DNA from: Pseudomonas entomophila
GTDB lineage: Bacteria > Pseudomonadota > Gammaproteobacteria > Pseudomonadales > Pseudomonadaceae
Direction: 5' to 3'
NCBI RefSeq assembly: GCF_018417595.1
Contig: NZ_CP070982.1
Coordinates: 1,823,501-1,887,500 of the forward strand
DNA: 64,000 bases
Made by a program: the position numbers and the translations under genes. The first letter of the stretch is position 1; every line of letters begins with the position of its first letter. Shown in pieces: positions 9,574 to 19,155 of this stretch. The notes under the pieces were generated by a model. It was given only the letters and a program-made list of their open reading frames with translations. It was not told the origin of the DNA and did not search any database.

Positions 9574-10785
9574 ATGACCGAACAATGGGATGCCGGTCGA
9601 CTGGACAGTGACCTCGAGGGTGTCGGTTTCGACACCCTGGCGGTGCGCGCCGGTCAGAACCGCACGCCGGAGGCCGAGCACAGCGAAGCGCTGTTCCTGA
9701 CCTCCAGCTATGTCTTCCGCACGGCTGCCGATGCCGCTGCGCGCTTTGCTGGCGAAACACCGGGCAACGTCTATTCGCGCTATACCAACCCGACCGTGCG
9801 CGCCTTCGAGGAGCGCCTGGCTGCAATGGAGGGTGCCGAGCAGGCCGTGGCCACCTCCACCGGCATGTCGGCGTTGCTCGCCGTGGTGATGTCGCTGTGC
9901 AGTGCCGGTGACCATGTGCTGGTGTCGCAAAGTGTATTCGGCTCGACCATCAGTCTGTTCGAGAAGTACTTCAAGCGTTTCGGTGTGCAGGTGGACTATG
10001 TGCCGCTGGCCGACCTGGGCGGCTGGGAGCAGGCCATCAGGACCAACACCAAGCTGCTGGTCGTCGAGTCGCCGTCCAACCCGCTGGCCGAGCTGGTGGA
10101 TATCCCGGCGTTGGCCGAGATCGCCCATGCCCGTGGCGCCATGCTGGTGGTGGACAACTGCTTCAGCACGCCGGCATTGCAGCAACCGCTCAAGCTCGGT
10201 GCCGACATCGTGTTCCACTCGGCGACCAAATTCATCGACGGCCAGGGCCGTTGCATGGGCGGTGTGGTGGCGGGGCGCAGCGAACAGATGAAGGAAGTGG
10301 TGGGTTTCCTGCGCACCGCTGGCCCGACCCTGAGCCCGTTCAACGCCTGGGTCTTCACCAAGGGCCTGGAAACCCTCAAGTTGCGCATGCGTGCGCATTG
10401 CCAGAGCGCCCAGGCGCTGGCCGAGTGGCTGGAGCGCCAGGACGGTGTGGAGAAGGTTCACTACGCCGGCTTGCCGAGCCATCCGCAGCACGAGCTGGCC
10501 AAGCGCCAGATGAGTGGCTTCGGTGCGGTGGTCAGCTTCGAGGTCAAGGGGGGCAAGGAGGGCGCCTGGCGCTTCATCGACGCCACTCGCGTCATCTCGA
10601 TCACCACCAACCTGGGCGACAGCAAGACCACCATCGCCCACCCCGCAACCACCTCCCACGGTCGCCTGACGCCGCAGGAGCGTGAAGCGGCGGGGATCCG
10701 TGACAGCCTCATCCGTGTCGCTGTCGGCCTGGAAGACCTGGCCGACTTGCAAGCGGACCTGGCGCGCGGCCTGGCGGCGCTGTGA
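9574..10785 (+). CDS. metZ: O-succinylhomoserine sulfhydrylase
   Basis: A 403-residue PLP enzyme of the Cys/Met-metabolism family that makes homocysteine from O-succinylhomoserine and sulfide, the direct sulfhydrylation route used by Pseudomonas. The PLP lysine is K219 in [18 protein letters not shown] and the STGMSA phosphate-binding region are intact. MetZ rather than MetB/MetC is inferred from similarity and from the purF-metZ linkage typical of Pseudomonas. It starts 15 bases after purF with GGGAGCG upstream, and its TGA overlaps the GTG of the following SDR gene. Confidence 0.93.
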   Translation: MTEQWDAGRLDSDLEGVGFDTLAVRAGQNRTPEAEHSEALFLTSSYVFRTAADAAARFAGETPGNVYSRYTNPTVRAFEERLAAMEGAEQAVATSTGMSALLAVVMSLCSAGDHVLVSQSVFGSTISLFEKYFKRFGVQVDYVPLADLGGWEQAIRTNTKLLVVESPSNPLAELVDIPALAEIAHARGAMLVVDNCFSTPALQQPLKLGADIVFHSATKFIDGQGRCMGGVVAGRSEQMKEVVGFLRTAGPTLSPFNAWVFTKGLETLKLRMRAHCQSAQALAEWLERQDGVEKVHYAGLPSHPQHELAKRQMSGFGAVVSFEVKGGKEGAWRFIDATRVISITTNLGDSKTTIAHPATTSHGRLTPQEREAAGIRDSLIRVAVGLEDLADLQADLARGLAAL

Positions 10786-11555
10786 TCGACTGGAAGGCTG
10801 GCGAACCCGACCACAATGGTCGGGTAGCCCTGGTGACCGGTGCCGCCCGCGGCATCGGCCTGGGCATCGCCGCCTGGCTGATCTGCGAAGGCTGGCAGGT
10901 GGTGCTCAGCGACCTGGATCGCCAGCGTGGCGCCAAGGTCGCCAAGGCGCTGGGCGACAACGCCTGGTTCATCTGCATGGATGTGGCCGACGAAGCCCAG
11001 GTCAGTGCCGGGGTTTCCGAAGTGTTGGGGCAATTTGGTCGGCTGGACGCGCTGGTCAGCAACGCGGCCATCGCCAACCCGCACAACCAGACACTGGAAA
11101 GCCTGTCGTTGGCCCAGTGGAACCGTGTGCTGGCGGTCAACCTCAATGGCCCGATGCTGCTGGCCAAGCATTGTGCGCCTTACCTGCGTGCCCACGGTGG
11201 CGCCATCGTCAACCTGACCTCCACCCGTGCCCGTCAATCCGAGCCGGATACTGAAGCCTATGCGGCAAGCAAGGGTGGCCTGATGGCGTTGACCCATGCG
11301 CTGGCCATGAGCCTGGGGCCGGAGATTCGCGTCAATGCCGTCAGCCCGGGTTGGATCGATGCTCGTGATCCATCGCAGCGACGGGCGGAGCCGTTGAGCG
11401 AAGCCGACCATGCCCAGCACCCGGCAGGCAGGGTAGGGACGGTGGAGGATGTCGCGGCATTGGTGGCGTGGTTGCTGTCGCGCCAGGCGGGGTTCGTCAC
11501 TGGCCAGGAGTTTGTGGTCGATGGCGGCATGACGCGCAAGATGATCTACACCTGA
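10782..11555 (+). CDS. SDR family oxidoreductase
   Basis: A 257-residue classical short-chain dehydrogenase. The nucleotide-binding motif TGAARGIG lies at about residues 20-27, the NAA motif at about 94-96 and the catalytic Y160-AAS-K164. A late PGW segment and the C-terminal [11 protein letters not shown] tail are typical. The GTG start overlaps the metZ stop (GTGA), indicating coupling, yet no substrate can be read from the sequence. The same metZ-SDR pair is conserved in Pseudomonas. A strong terminator follows. Confidence 0.9.
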   Translation: MIDWKAGEPDHNGRVALVTGAARGIGLGIAAWLICEGWQVVLSDLDRQRGAKVAKALGDNAWFICMDVADEAQVSAGVSEVLGQFGRLDALVSNAAIANPHNQTLESLSLAQWNRVLAVNLNGPMLLAKHCAPYLRAHGGAIVNLTSTRARQSEPDTEAYAASKGGLMALTHALAMSLGPEIRVNAVSPGWIDARDPSQRRAEPLSEADHAQHPAGRVGTVEDVAALVAWLLSRQAGFVTGQEFVVDGGMTRKMIYT

Positions 11556-11574
11556 GGCTTGTGCTTGAACTGAG

Positions 11575-11605
11575 AAGGGGACCGAAAGGTCCCTTTCTTG
11601 TTTTT
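11575..11605 (+). terminator. Rho-independent terminator after the SDR gene
   Basis: An AAGGGGACC / GGTCCCTTT stem with a GAAA loop is followed by CTTGTTTTT, 20 bases after the SDR stop. It probably ends the cvpA-purF-metZ-SDR transcript. Confidence 0.85.
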
Positions 11606-11611
11606 GCCTGT

Positions 11612-11710
11612 ACCGGCCCTTTCGCGGGCAAGCCTACTCCCACAGGTTCACCGCTGGTTTTAAAAGCCGGGCTTATCTGTAGGAGCGGGCTTGCCCGCGA
11701 AAGGGCCGGT
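11612..11710. repeat. REP pair upstream of the tRNA cluster
   Basis: Long, nearly complementary arms (11612-11646 and 11677-11710) carry the core CTTTCGCGGGCAAGCC and its complement. The arms belong to the 'gggcttgcccgcgaaaggg' variant, also seen at 29086-29160 and 32756-32796. Confidence 0.85.
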
Positions 11711-11781
11711 GCGAACAACCGAAATGCCAGTGGTGAAGCAGAGCGTTTTTCCCCTTTTTGAAAAAAAATTCAATGGGGGTA

Positions 11782-11810
11782 TTGACTTAGCATCGGTACC
11801 TGCGTAAATT
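11782..11810 (+). promoter_or_regulatory. Promoter of the tRNA cluster
   Basis: TTGACT at 11782-11787 and TAAATT at 11805-11810 are separated by the ideal 17 bases. They lie about 42 bases ahead of tRNA-Val, after an A-rich stretch that could act as an UP element. Confidence 0.7.
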
Positions 11811-11851
11811 TCGCGGCCTCAGCGAAGCAAACGCAACAAGCAACATCGCGG

Positions 11852-11927
11852 GGGTGATTAGCTCAGCCGGGAGAGCATCTGCCTTACAAGCAGAGGGTCG
11901 GCGGTTCGATCCCGTCATCACCCACCA
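11852..11927 (+). tRNA. tRNA-Val (anticodon UAC)
   Basis: The 76-base gene has the acceptor stem GGGTGAT/ATCACCC, an encoded CCA, a TCTGC/GCAGA anticodon stem with loop CTTACAA (anticodon TAC at 11885-11887), and a TTCGATC T-loop. It reads GUA and, by wobble, other GUN codons. Confidence 0.97.
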
Positions 11928-11988
11928 CTTCCTGAGAACGTTTCTAGTACAGAGTGCTTTGCAAAAGGCACGCTGGCAGAGAGAAACA

Positions 11989-12000
11989 GGACGCAAGTCC
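11989..12000 (+). promoter_or_regulatory. GNRA hairpin 5' of the first tRNA-Asp
   Basis: GGAC, loop GCAA, GTCC, ending 8 bases before the tRNA. Structurally it matches the hairpins in front of the other two Asp copies, although flanking sequence differs. Confidence 0.45.
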
Positions 12001-12008
12001 AGCTATGC

Positions 12009-12085
12009 GCGGCGGTAGTTCAGTCGGTTAGAATACCGGCCTGTCACGCCGGGGGTCGCGGGTTCGAGTCCCGTCCGCCGCGCCA
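12009..12085 (+). tRNA. tRNA-Asp (anticodon GUC), copy 1
   Basis: A 77-base gene with acceptor stem GCGGCGG/CCGCCGC, encoded CCA, and anticodon GTC at 12043-12045 in loop CTGTCAC. It differs from copies 2 and 3 only by one compensated acceptor-stem pair (C-G here, A-T there). Confidence 0.97.
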
Positions 12086-12130
12086 TTCTTCTCCAGATGG
12101 GTGTTCACACCGGTCTGAGGCCGCAAGGCC

Positions 12131-12168
12131 AGATCCCAGTTTCAATCAGGCGAAAGCCTGAACGATAC
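12131..12168 (+). promoter_or_regulatory. Conserved 38-base leader with GNRA hairpin, tRNA-Asp copy 2
   Basis: The stem TCAGGC/GCCTGA (12146-12151 with 12156-12161) is closed by GAAA and ends 7 bases before the tRNA. The same 38-base element occurs before copy 3 with paired base changes, so it is probably an RNA structure. Confidence 0.6.
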
Positions 12169-12245
12169 GCAGCGGTAGTTCAGTCGGTTAGAATACCGGC
12201 CTGTCACGCCGGGGGTCGCGGGTTCGAGTCCCGTCCGCTGCGCCA
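12169..12245 (+). tRNA. tRNA-Asp (anticodon GUC), copy 2
   Basis: A 77-base gene with acceptor stem GCAGCGG/CCGCTGC, encoded CCA, and anticodon GTC at 12203-12205. It appears identical to copy 3. Confidence 0.97.
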
Positions 12246-12281
12246 TCTTCGCGTCGAGTCCCTTGAACAGCTCGAAGCAAG

Positions 12282-12309
12282 ACGAAAAGAGAAAGTGCTC
12301 TTTTTTCGT
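12282..12309 (+). terminator. Terminator between tRNA-Asp copies 2 and 3
   Basis: AAAAGAG pairs with CTCTTTT around a six-base loop and runs into six T. It should end part of the cluster transcript, so copy 3 may depend on read-through. Confidence 0.6.
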
Positions 12310-12343
12310 TCCTGGTTTTCGCGCCATGAGCGCTTGAAAATCT

Positions 12344-12381
12344 GGATCCCAGTTTCAATCGGGTGCAAACCCGAATGTTAC
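12344..12381 (+). promoter_or_regulatory. Conserved 38-base leader with GNRA hairpin, tRNA-Asp copy 3
   Basis: The stem TCGGGT/ACCCGA (12359-12364 with 12369-12374) is closed by GCAA. It matches the leader at 12131-12168, with two pairs exchanged (A-T to G-C and C-G to T-A), and ends 7 bases before the tRNA. Confidence 0.6.
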
Positions 12382-12458
12382 GCAGCGGTAGTTCAGTCGG
12401 TTAGAATACCGGCCTGTCACGCCGGGGGTCGCGGGTTCGAGTCCCGTCCGCTGCGCCA
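12382..12458 (+). tRNA. tRNA-Asp (anticodon GUC), copy 3
   Basis: A 77-base gene with acceptor GCAGCGG/CCGCTGC, encoded CCA, and anticodon GTC at 12416-12418. Its 3' spacer (12463-12495) resembles that of copy 2 (12251-12280), pointing to tandem duplication of leader, tRNA and spacer. Confidence 0.97.
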
Positions 12459-12498
12459 TATTCGCCTCGAGGTCCCTTGAACACCTTGAGGCAACAAG

Positions 12499-12523
12499 AA
12501 AGCGACCCTAGGGTCGCTTTTTT
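12499..12523 (+). terminator. Terminator of the tRNA cluster
   Basis: A perfect palindromic stem AAAGCGACCC/GGGTCGCTTT with a two-base loop, followed by further T residues, 41 bases after the last tRNA. Confidence 0.85.
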
Positions 12524-12654
12524 CGTTTCTGCCTCATCAGAGGCTACGGGTCATCAAATACACCCAACTGACACACTCTTCACCGATCAATGGTTTCAGC
12601 AGGTGATCGATGTGATGCACAATACGCCCCATTCGTTTCTTCCCGGAATTGGCA

Positions 12655-13464
12655 ATGTCTAGATCAACCGTCTATGGCGCGCTCGGGCTGGCCCTTGTGC
12701 TGGCGGGCGTTTCCGGCTGCTCCTCGAAAAAAGCCGCTGTCTACGAGCATGAGAACTTCGATGACTCCGGCACTTTTTCGCGCAGCTTCCCGGTCAGTGA
12801 GGCAAGTACCTGCGAAGCTGCCAGGCGCGCGCTGCTCAGCCAGGGCTACATCATCACCAGCAGTGACGCCAACCAGGTCGCCGGCAACAAGAGCTTCCAG
12901 CAGAATGCCGAAAACCACATGCAGATCAGCTTCAACATCACCTGTGTGCCCGACATGGGCGACAAGCAGCGTTCGACCATGTTCGCCAACGCCCTGCAGG
13001 ACCGCTACACCCTGAAGAAATCCAACACCTCCGCCAGCCTGGGTGTGGGTGTGCTGGGCTCGGTGTCGATGCCGATCGGCTCCACCGACGACTCGATGGT
13101 CAAGGTCGCCAGCGAAACGGTGACCGCGTCGCAGTTCTACGACCGCTACTTCGCGTTGGTGGAAAGCTACTTGCCCAAACCCAAGGCCGCGAAGAAGGCC
13201 GAGGCAGCGGTCGAGCCGGCCAAGGTGGAAAAACCAGCTGCCGAGCTGGGCTTGCCGGAGCCTGCGCCGACCGCCCTGGCGCCCGCAACGGTGCCGGAGC
13301 CGGCAGCACCTGCCCAGCCGTCTGCGCCGGTGACAACCAGCGAAGCCCCGGTGACCCCCGTAGTGGATAGCCAAGGCTCCCAGCCGGTCGCGCCCCCGGT
13401 GGAGGCAGCTCCCATCCAGGTGCAGCAAGCACCGGGCGCCGAACAGGCGCCAGCACCGTTGTGA
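12655..13464 (+). CDS. DUF2242 family lipoprotein
   Basis: A 269-residue putative outer-membrane or periplasmic lipoprotein. A hydrophobic leader (about residues 6-20) ends in the lipobox VSGC. A conserved domain (about 30-170) begins HENFDDSGTFSR and includes CEAARRALLSQGY. The tail from about 175 is Ala/Pro-rich and low complexity. The domain resembles DUF2242, whose function is unknown. ATG 12655 is used; an in-frame TTG two codons upstream is less likely. No partner gene is linked; it lies between the tRNA cluster and a Pho-type promoter. Confidence 0.85.
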   Translation: MSRSTVYGALGLALVLAGVSGCSSKKAAVYEHENFDDSGTFSRSFPVSEASTCEAARRALLSQGYIITSSDANQVAGNKSFQQNAENHMQISFNITCVPDMGDKQRSTMFANALQDRYTLKKSNTSASLGVGVLGSVSMPIGSTDDSMVKVASETVTASQFYDRYFALVESYLPKPKAAKKAEAAVEPAKVEKPAAELGLPEPAPTALAPATVPEPAAPAQPSAPVTTSEAPVTPVVDSQGSQPVAPPVEAAPIQVQQAPGAEQAPAPL

Positions 13465-13524
13465 CAGGGGTCATGCACTGTTACAGCTTGCGCGGGTAAT
13501 GTTCCGTGCGCCTGCTACGTTTAC

Positions 13525-13569
13525 TTGTCACGGGGATGTAACCATTCCTTCATCTGACCGACCTAGATT
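13525..13569 (+). promoter_or_regulatory. Putative PhoB-dependent promoter
   Basis: Three PhoB half-site-like heptamers lie on exact 11-base spacing: TTGTCAC (13525-13531), ATGTAAC (13536-13542) and CCTTCAT (13547-13553). A -10 hexamer TAGATT (13564-13569) follows 10 bases later, with no -35 hexamer. This is the layout of known Pho promoters, where PhoB replaces the -35 contact. The gene served would be the 28-codon ORF at 13612. The G-rich first spacer is atypical. Confidence 0.55.
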
Positions 13570-13611
13570 GACGGCAGACCCGCGAATGATAAGTGAAGAG
13601 GAAGCAGGCTG

Positions 13612-13698
13612 ATGGACGACTACCAGGAAGAACTTCTCGAATTCCAGGCTTATGAGCTGGACACGCCAGAGCCTGCGGACGACGCCACAGAGCTCTAG
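13612..13698 (+). CDS. 28-residue acidic small protein, probably Pho-regulated
   Basis: The short frame (MDDYQEELLEF to ATEL) has a GAGGAAG Shine-Dalgarno-like stretch about 10 bases before the ATG and sits behind a Pho-type promoter. It is strongly acidic, with no signal peptide or membrane segment, and may form one amphipathic helix. I cannot assign a function. Its TAG overlaps the stop of the convergent AraC-family gene within a shared CTAG. Supporting evidence is the ribosome site, promoter and composition; conservation was not tested. Confidence 0.6.
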   Translation: MDDYQEELLEFQAYELDTPEPADDATEL

Positions 13699-14735
13699 CC
13701 CGCCTGCCGCTGAAGGCGGCGAAACTCTCCCGGTGTAAGGCCCGTCCAGCGCTTGAACGCTCGCTGGAAGGCCTCCGCCGAAGCAAACCCCAATAGATAG
13801 GCGATTTCGCCAAAGGCCAGTTCCGTGTCACGGATATAGGTCTCGGCAAGGTCCTGTCGTGTGTCGTTGAGCAGGTTGCGAAAGCGCGTGCCTTCCTCGG
13901 CCAACTTGCGCCGTAAGGTCCAGGTGGGCAGTTGCAGGTGCCGCGCCACTTCCTCCAGGTCTGGCTCGCGTCCACCGTTGAGCAAAGGGCCCAGCAGGTG
14001 GGTGATGCGTTCGCCCAGGCTGCGTACTCGGGTACGCAGGGCCAGTTCCGCTTCACACAGTTGCAACAGGTGTTGCCAGGTGCTCGGGCAATGGTGCGGG
14101 TTGGCCAGGGCAAGCGTGGCCTGGCCCAGGCGCAACTGATTGGCCGGGGCGTCGAACACTACCGTGCCACTGCACAAGCTTTGGTATTGCGCAGCGTAAG
14201 TGGGCGACTCGAATTCGATCTCCAGCCGCTCGGCTTGCACCGGGCGCTGCACAAGGGCGCTCAGCTGCGCCAGCCAGCCGGCCAGCAACGAGTCGACCAC
14301 GAAGCGGTTGTAGGTGTTGTAGGGGCTGATGGAATAGAAGCGCAGCCAGGCCCCCTGATTGTCCTCGTGAAAGCTCGACTGGCCACGGTAGTTGGCGGCA
14401 TACAGCGGCTCGAAGCGCAGCAGTGTGCGGGCAGCCTCGCCGAGCGTGGGGGCCTGGGCGGCGGTTACTCCCGCGAGCCCGGCCTGGGCCAAGTGGCTCA
14501 GGCGGCCCATGCGCAGGCCCAGTGCCGGTTCGCCGCTCATCGCGATGGCGGCATGGCCCAGATGCATGTAGCGCGGGATCGACAATCGCGCGCCTGGTTC
14601 GGCCAGGCGCTGGGTATCGAGCCCGTAGCGCAGCAGGAGGGGGTGCGGATCATGGCCGAGTTGCATCAGTGCCTGAGCCAGCGGTTGGACGAATCCTACC
14701 GACAGTTCACCCAGGCGCACGCGGGGGCGGGGCAT
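13695..14735 (-). CDS. AraC family transcriptional regulator (OruR/ArgR-like architecture)
   Basis: A 346-residue regulator. Residues about 20-205 match the arabinose-binding-like N-terminal domain of the subfamily that senses small metabolites; about 235-342 hold the double helix-turn-helix (LEEVARHLQLPTWTLRRKL, then IAYLLGFASAEAFQRAFKRWTG). The ligand and target are unknown. It lies 4 bases downstream of the nitrilase-fold gene on the same strand, so the two are probably cotranscribed and may act together. The 3' end meets the 28-codon gene tail to tail. Confidence 0.88.
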   Translation of the reverse strand: MPRPRVRLGELSVGFVQPLAQALMQLGHDPHPLLLRYGLDTQRLAEPGARLSIPRYMHLGHAAIAMSGEPALGLRMGRLSHLAQAGLAGVTAAQAPTLGEAARTLLRFEPLYAANYRGQSSFHEDNQGAWLRFYSISPYNTYNRFVVDSLLAGWLAQLSALVQRPVQAERLEIEFESPTYAAQYQSLCSGTVVFDAPANQLRLGQATLALANPHHCPSTWQHLLQLCEAELALRTRVRSLGERITHLLGPLLNGGREPDLEEVARHLQLPTWTLRRKLAEEGTRFRNLLNDTRQDLAETYIRDTELAFGEIAYLLGFASAEAFQRAFKRWTGLTPGEFRRLQRQAG

Positions 14736-14739
14736 GTTG

Positions 14740-15858
14740 TCACAACCACAGGTTCAGCAGGCGTGCACCATGGCTGGCGCTGCCCGCCCAGAGGACGCCG
14801 GCCTGGCTGGCGAAGCCCTGGCCATCGCCACTGAGCTCCCAGAACTGGCCGCGCAGGAACACGCTCATGCTGGTGACGCCATTGCTGGCGGCTTGGGTCA
14901 GTTGTTGCCACGCGGCCTGTTCGCTGACCTGGCCGCGCCGCAGCGGCAATTGCGCCGCAGCAGGCTGGTGGCGGTTGCCACGCCAGGGGGCTTGCCACTG
15001 TTGCTGGCCACTGAGGAATACCGGGTTGGCAATCAACTGCACCGACTGCTCGGCCAATTGCCGGTGGTTGGCGGGGTACCAGCTGTCGCTGCCCACCAGC
15101 ACGCCCAGGCGGCCGGCGGGGGTCTGCAAGACGTGCAGCGGATGCTGGCGGCCATTATGGATGTAGCGTCGGGTTTCGCTGTCCGGGTACTGCTGGTGCT
15201 GTGGTTGCCCCAGCACGCCGCCATCGCTGCCGAAGACCACACTGGTGTTGAACAATGGGCCGTCACCTGTGTGCAACCGGCCGTTTTCGACATAGGGGGC
15301 CGGGAGAACGATTGAACCGGCTACCAGGGTGACGCCGAACTCCCGCGCCAGGCCGCCGAACAGTTGTTGGTAGTCGTTGGCCATCTGCGCTGCCTTCATG
15401 CGCAGGTGGGCATCGCTGCGGCGGTCGTTACCGCTGGCTGAAAGCAGCGCCAGGCCGTAGCGCAGCGGGTTGCTCAGCTCGAGCCATTGCCAGGCTTCGC
15501 GACGGTGGGTGACCTGGTACAGCTCGTTCTTTTCACCTCGGGCCCAGAGCCAGGTGCCGATGTGTTCAGGCAGTACCACCACGGTCCGGGCGTTGACCAG
15601 CCCCCTGCCGCGGGCCTGGTCCAGGTAGGCGGACAGTTTGCGGTGCAGGCGTTCGAGGTTCTGGTAGTCGCCCGGGTACAGCAGTGGCTCGACACCCAGC
15701 AGGTTGCCCTGGCCCCCAGGCACGCCCTGGTCGAGCGCCAGTTCGATGCGCAGGTCGGAAAGGTAGTGACCTTCCGGACGCTGCGAGGTCCAGAAGCCGT
15801 AGCCGAACAGCGTGGCGATGACAACCAGTGTCAGGGCGCTGGCAAGCAGTTTTCCCAT
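14740..15858 (-). CDS. Membrane-anchored nitrilase-fold protein lacking catalytic Cys and Lys
   Basis: A 372-residue protein with an N-terminal hydrophobic anchor (about 5-22), then a domain reading like the carbon-nitrogen hydrolase fold. The Glu is kept (E98 in VVLPEH). At the position of the Lys in the family's YRK-x-H motif there is H221, and the nucleophile Cys of the ICYD motif is Gly256 (GVLVGSDSWYP). A hydrolase mechanism is therefore unlikely. It may be a binding or sensing protein, or use other chemistry. It is linked to the AraC regulator 4 bases downstream. The family call is by motif alignment by eye. Confidence 0.7.
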   Translation of the reverse strand: MGKLLASALTLVVIATLFGYGFWTSQRPEGHYLSDLRIELALDQGVPGGQGNLLGVEPLLYPGDYQNLERLHRKLSAYLDQARGRGLVNARTVVVLPEHIGTWLWARGEKNELYQVTHRREAWQWLELSNPLRYGLALLSASGNDRRSDAHLRMKAAQMANDYQQLFGGLAREFGVTLVAGSIVLPAPYVENGRLHTGDGPLFNTSVVFGSDGGVLGQPQHQQYPDSETRRYIHNGRQHPLHVLQTPAGRLGVLVGSDSWYPANHRQLAEQSVQLIANPVFLSGQQQWQAPWRGNRHQPAAAQLPLRRGQVSEQAAWQQLTQAASNGVTSMSVFLRGQFWELSGDGQGFASQAGVLWAGSASHGARLLNLWL

Positions 15859-15942
15859 GGAGCGGTTCTGCGCAATAAGGAATGAGGTGCCCTAGGGTAA
15901 GCCTGCTGTGCAGCAGGATCAATAAGTTGTCAGTTTCGATCA

Positions 15943-15969
15943 TTGAGCGTGTTCAAACGCCTGTTTAAT
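15943..15969 (+). promoter_or_regulatory. Candidate fadH promoter with PsrA-like box
   Basis: TTGAGC (15943-15948) and TTTAAT (15964-15969) form a short-spaced promoter (15 bases). Overlapping it, CAAAC-GCCT-GTTTA (15954-15967) resembles the GAAAC-N4-GTTTC site of PsrA, the fatty-acid-responsive repressor of beta-oxidation genes in Pseudomonas. The fadH ATG lies 84 bases further on. Confidence 0.4.
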
Positions 15970-16028
15970 GTCGGCGTCAGACAAGCGACGGGCCCCGCCG
16001 GACTGGAAGAGGCGCCCGCATTCCGTGA

Positions 16029-18089
<2,061 letters not shown>

Positions 18090-18136
18090 TTGCTTGGGGC
18101 AGCACCTGTCTTGTGGTGACTGCCCTGGCCTGTTCG

Positions 18137-18223
18137 CTGTAGGAGCGGCTTCAGCCGCGATCACCCGCACAGCGGGTGCCAGGTACCGTGTTGCCTGCAT
18201 CGCGGCTGAAGCCGCTCCTACAG
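18137..18223. repeat. REP pair after fadH
   Basis: Perfectly complementary 25-base arms (18137-18161 and 18199-18223) flank an inner hairpin (CACCCGC/GCGGGTG, about 18162-18178). Same variant as 7236-7322. Confidence 0.9.
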
Positions 18224-18261
18224 AGGACTGCGCGCAGCCCGGCACCTGATAGACTCGCGCC

Positions 18262-19155
18262 ATGCCCGAGTTCTCCCTTCCCCAAGCCCCTCTGCAGCGC
18301 CTCGCTCTGCCCTGGCTCCAGCACGCCCAGGTCGAGCTCGCCGTCTTGCGCCTGGACCTGATCGACCCGCTGATCAGCGGCAACAAATGGTTCAAGCTGC
18401 GCCATCACCTGCTTGAAGCCCGGCAGTCCGACGCACCGGGCTTGATCAGCCTGGGCGGCAACCATTCCAATCACCTCCATGCCCTGGCAGCGGCCGGCAA
18501 GCGATTCGGCTTCGCTACCGTTGGCCTGCTGCGTGGGCATGCGCAGGAGACGCCGACAGTAAGGGACCTGAGGGCACTGGGCATGGAGCTGCACTGGCTG
18601 GGTTTCGGTGGCTACCGCGCCCGCCATGAGCCTGGTTTCTGGCAGCCCTGGCAAGCCCGCTATCCGGGCTGGCATTGCATTCCCGAAGGCGGTGGCGGGC
18701 TGGCGGGCGCTCAGGGTTGCGGGCTGATCGTCGAGCAGTGCAAGGCGCAATTGGCCACGCTGGGCTGGACGGACTATGACGCCTGGTGGCTGGCGGCCGG
18801 TACCGGCACCACGCTGGCGGGCTTGGTGCTGGCGGAGGCTGGTGAGCATGAGGTCCATGGCGCACTGGCGGTGCCACGGGATCATGGCGTGCCCGAAGCG
18901 GTCGAGGCACTGGCCGGCTTGCAGGGGTACACGCTGCACGAGGCCTGTCGGGGTGGTTTTGCGCGTATCGATGACACGTTGCTGGCATTCATCGAGCAAA
19001 CCGAGCATCTGACCGGCATGCCATTGGAAGCCCTCTATACCGGCAAGGCGCTATTGGCCCTGCGTGACCAGGCCGAGGCCGGGCGTTTTCGCCCGGGCAC
19101 CCGCCTGGTCTTCCTGCACACCGGTGGCCTGCAGGGGCGCCGCGGTTACTTGTAG
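18262..19155 (+). CDS. PLP-dependent deaminase, ACC deaminase/D-cysteine desulfhydrase family
   Basis: A 297-residue fold-type II PLP enzyme. SGNKWFKLRHHL (about 39-50) holds the expected PLP lysine region, SLGGNHSNH (about 67-75) is the asparagine loop that clamps the cofactor, and AGTGTT (about 179-184) is the phosphate-binding loop. Family members deaminate D-cysteine or 1-aminocyclopropane-1-carboxylate; which substrate applies cannot be told. Its last 10 bases overlap the convergent cytochrome b561 gene. It lies just after a REP and shows no clear operon partner. Confidence 0.85.
   Translation: MPEFSLPQAPLQRLALPWLQHAQVELAVLRLDLIDPLISGNKWFKLRHHLLEARQSDAPGLISLGGNHSNHLHALAAAGKRFGFATVGLLRGHAQETPTVRDLRALGMELHWLGFGGYRARHEPGFWQPWQARYPGWHCIPEGGGGLAGAQGCGLIVEQCKAQLATLGWTDYDAWWLAAGTGTTLAGLVLAEAGEHEVHGALAVPRDHGVPEAVEALAGLQGYTLHEACRGGFARIDDTLLAFIEQTEHLTGMPLEALYTGKALLALRDQAEAGRFRPGTRLVFLHTGGLQGRRGYL

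Noticed and set aside
8032..10752. Open frame of about 900 codons antisense to purF-metZ
   Set aside because: Spans two clear genes on the other strand, and its His/Asp/Gln-rich composition is that of reverse-complemented high-GC coding DNA.
11612..11710. REP arms considered as a CRISPR array
   Set aside because: Inverted pairs, not regularly spaced direct repeats with unique spacers; no cas genes in the window.
12097..12480. Open frame across the tRNA-Asp copies with a repeated peptide
   Set aside because: The repeat is simply translated tRNA sequence; structural RNA genes occupy the DNA.
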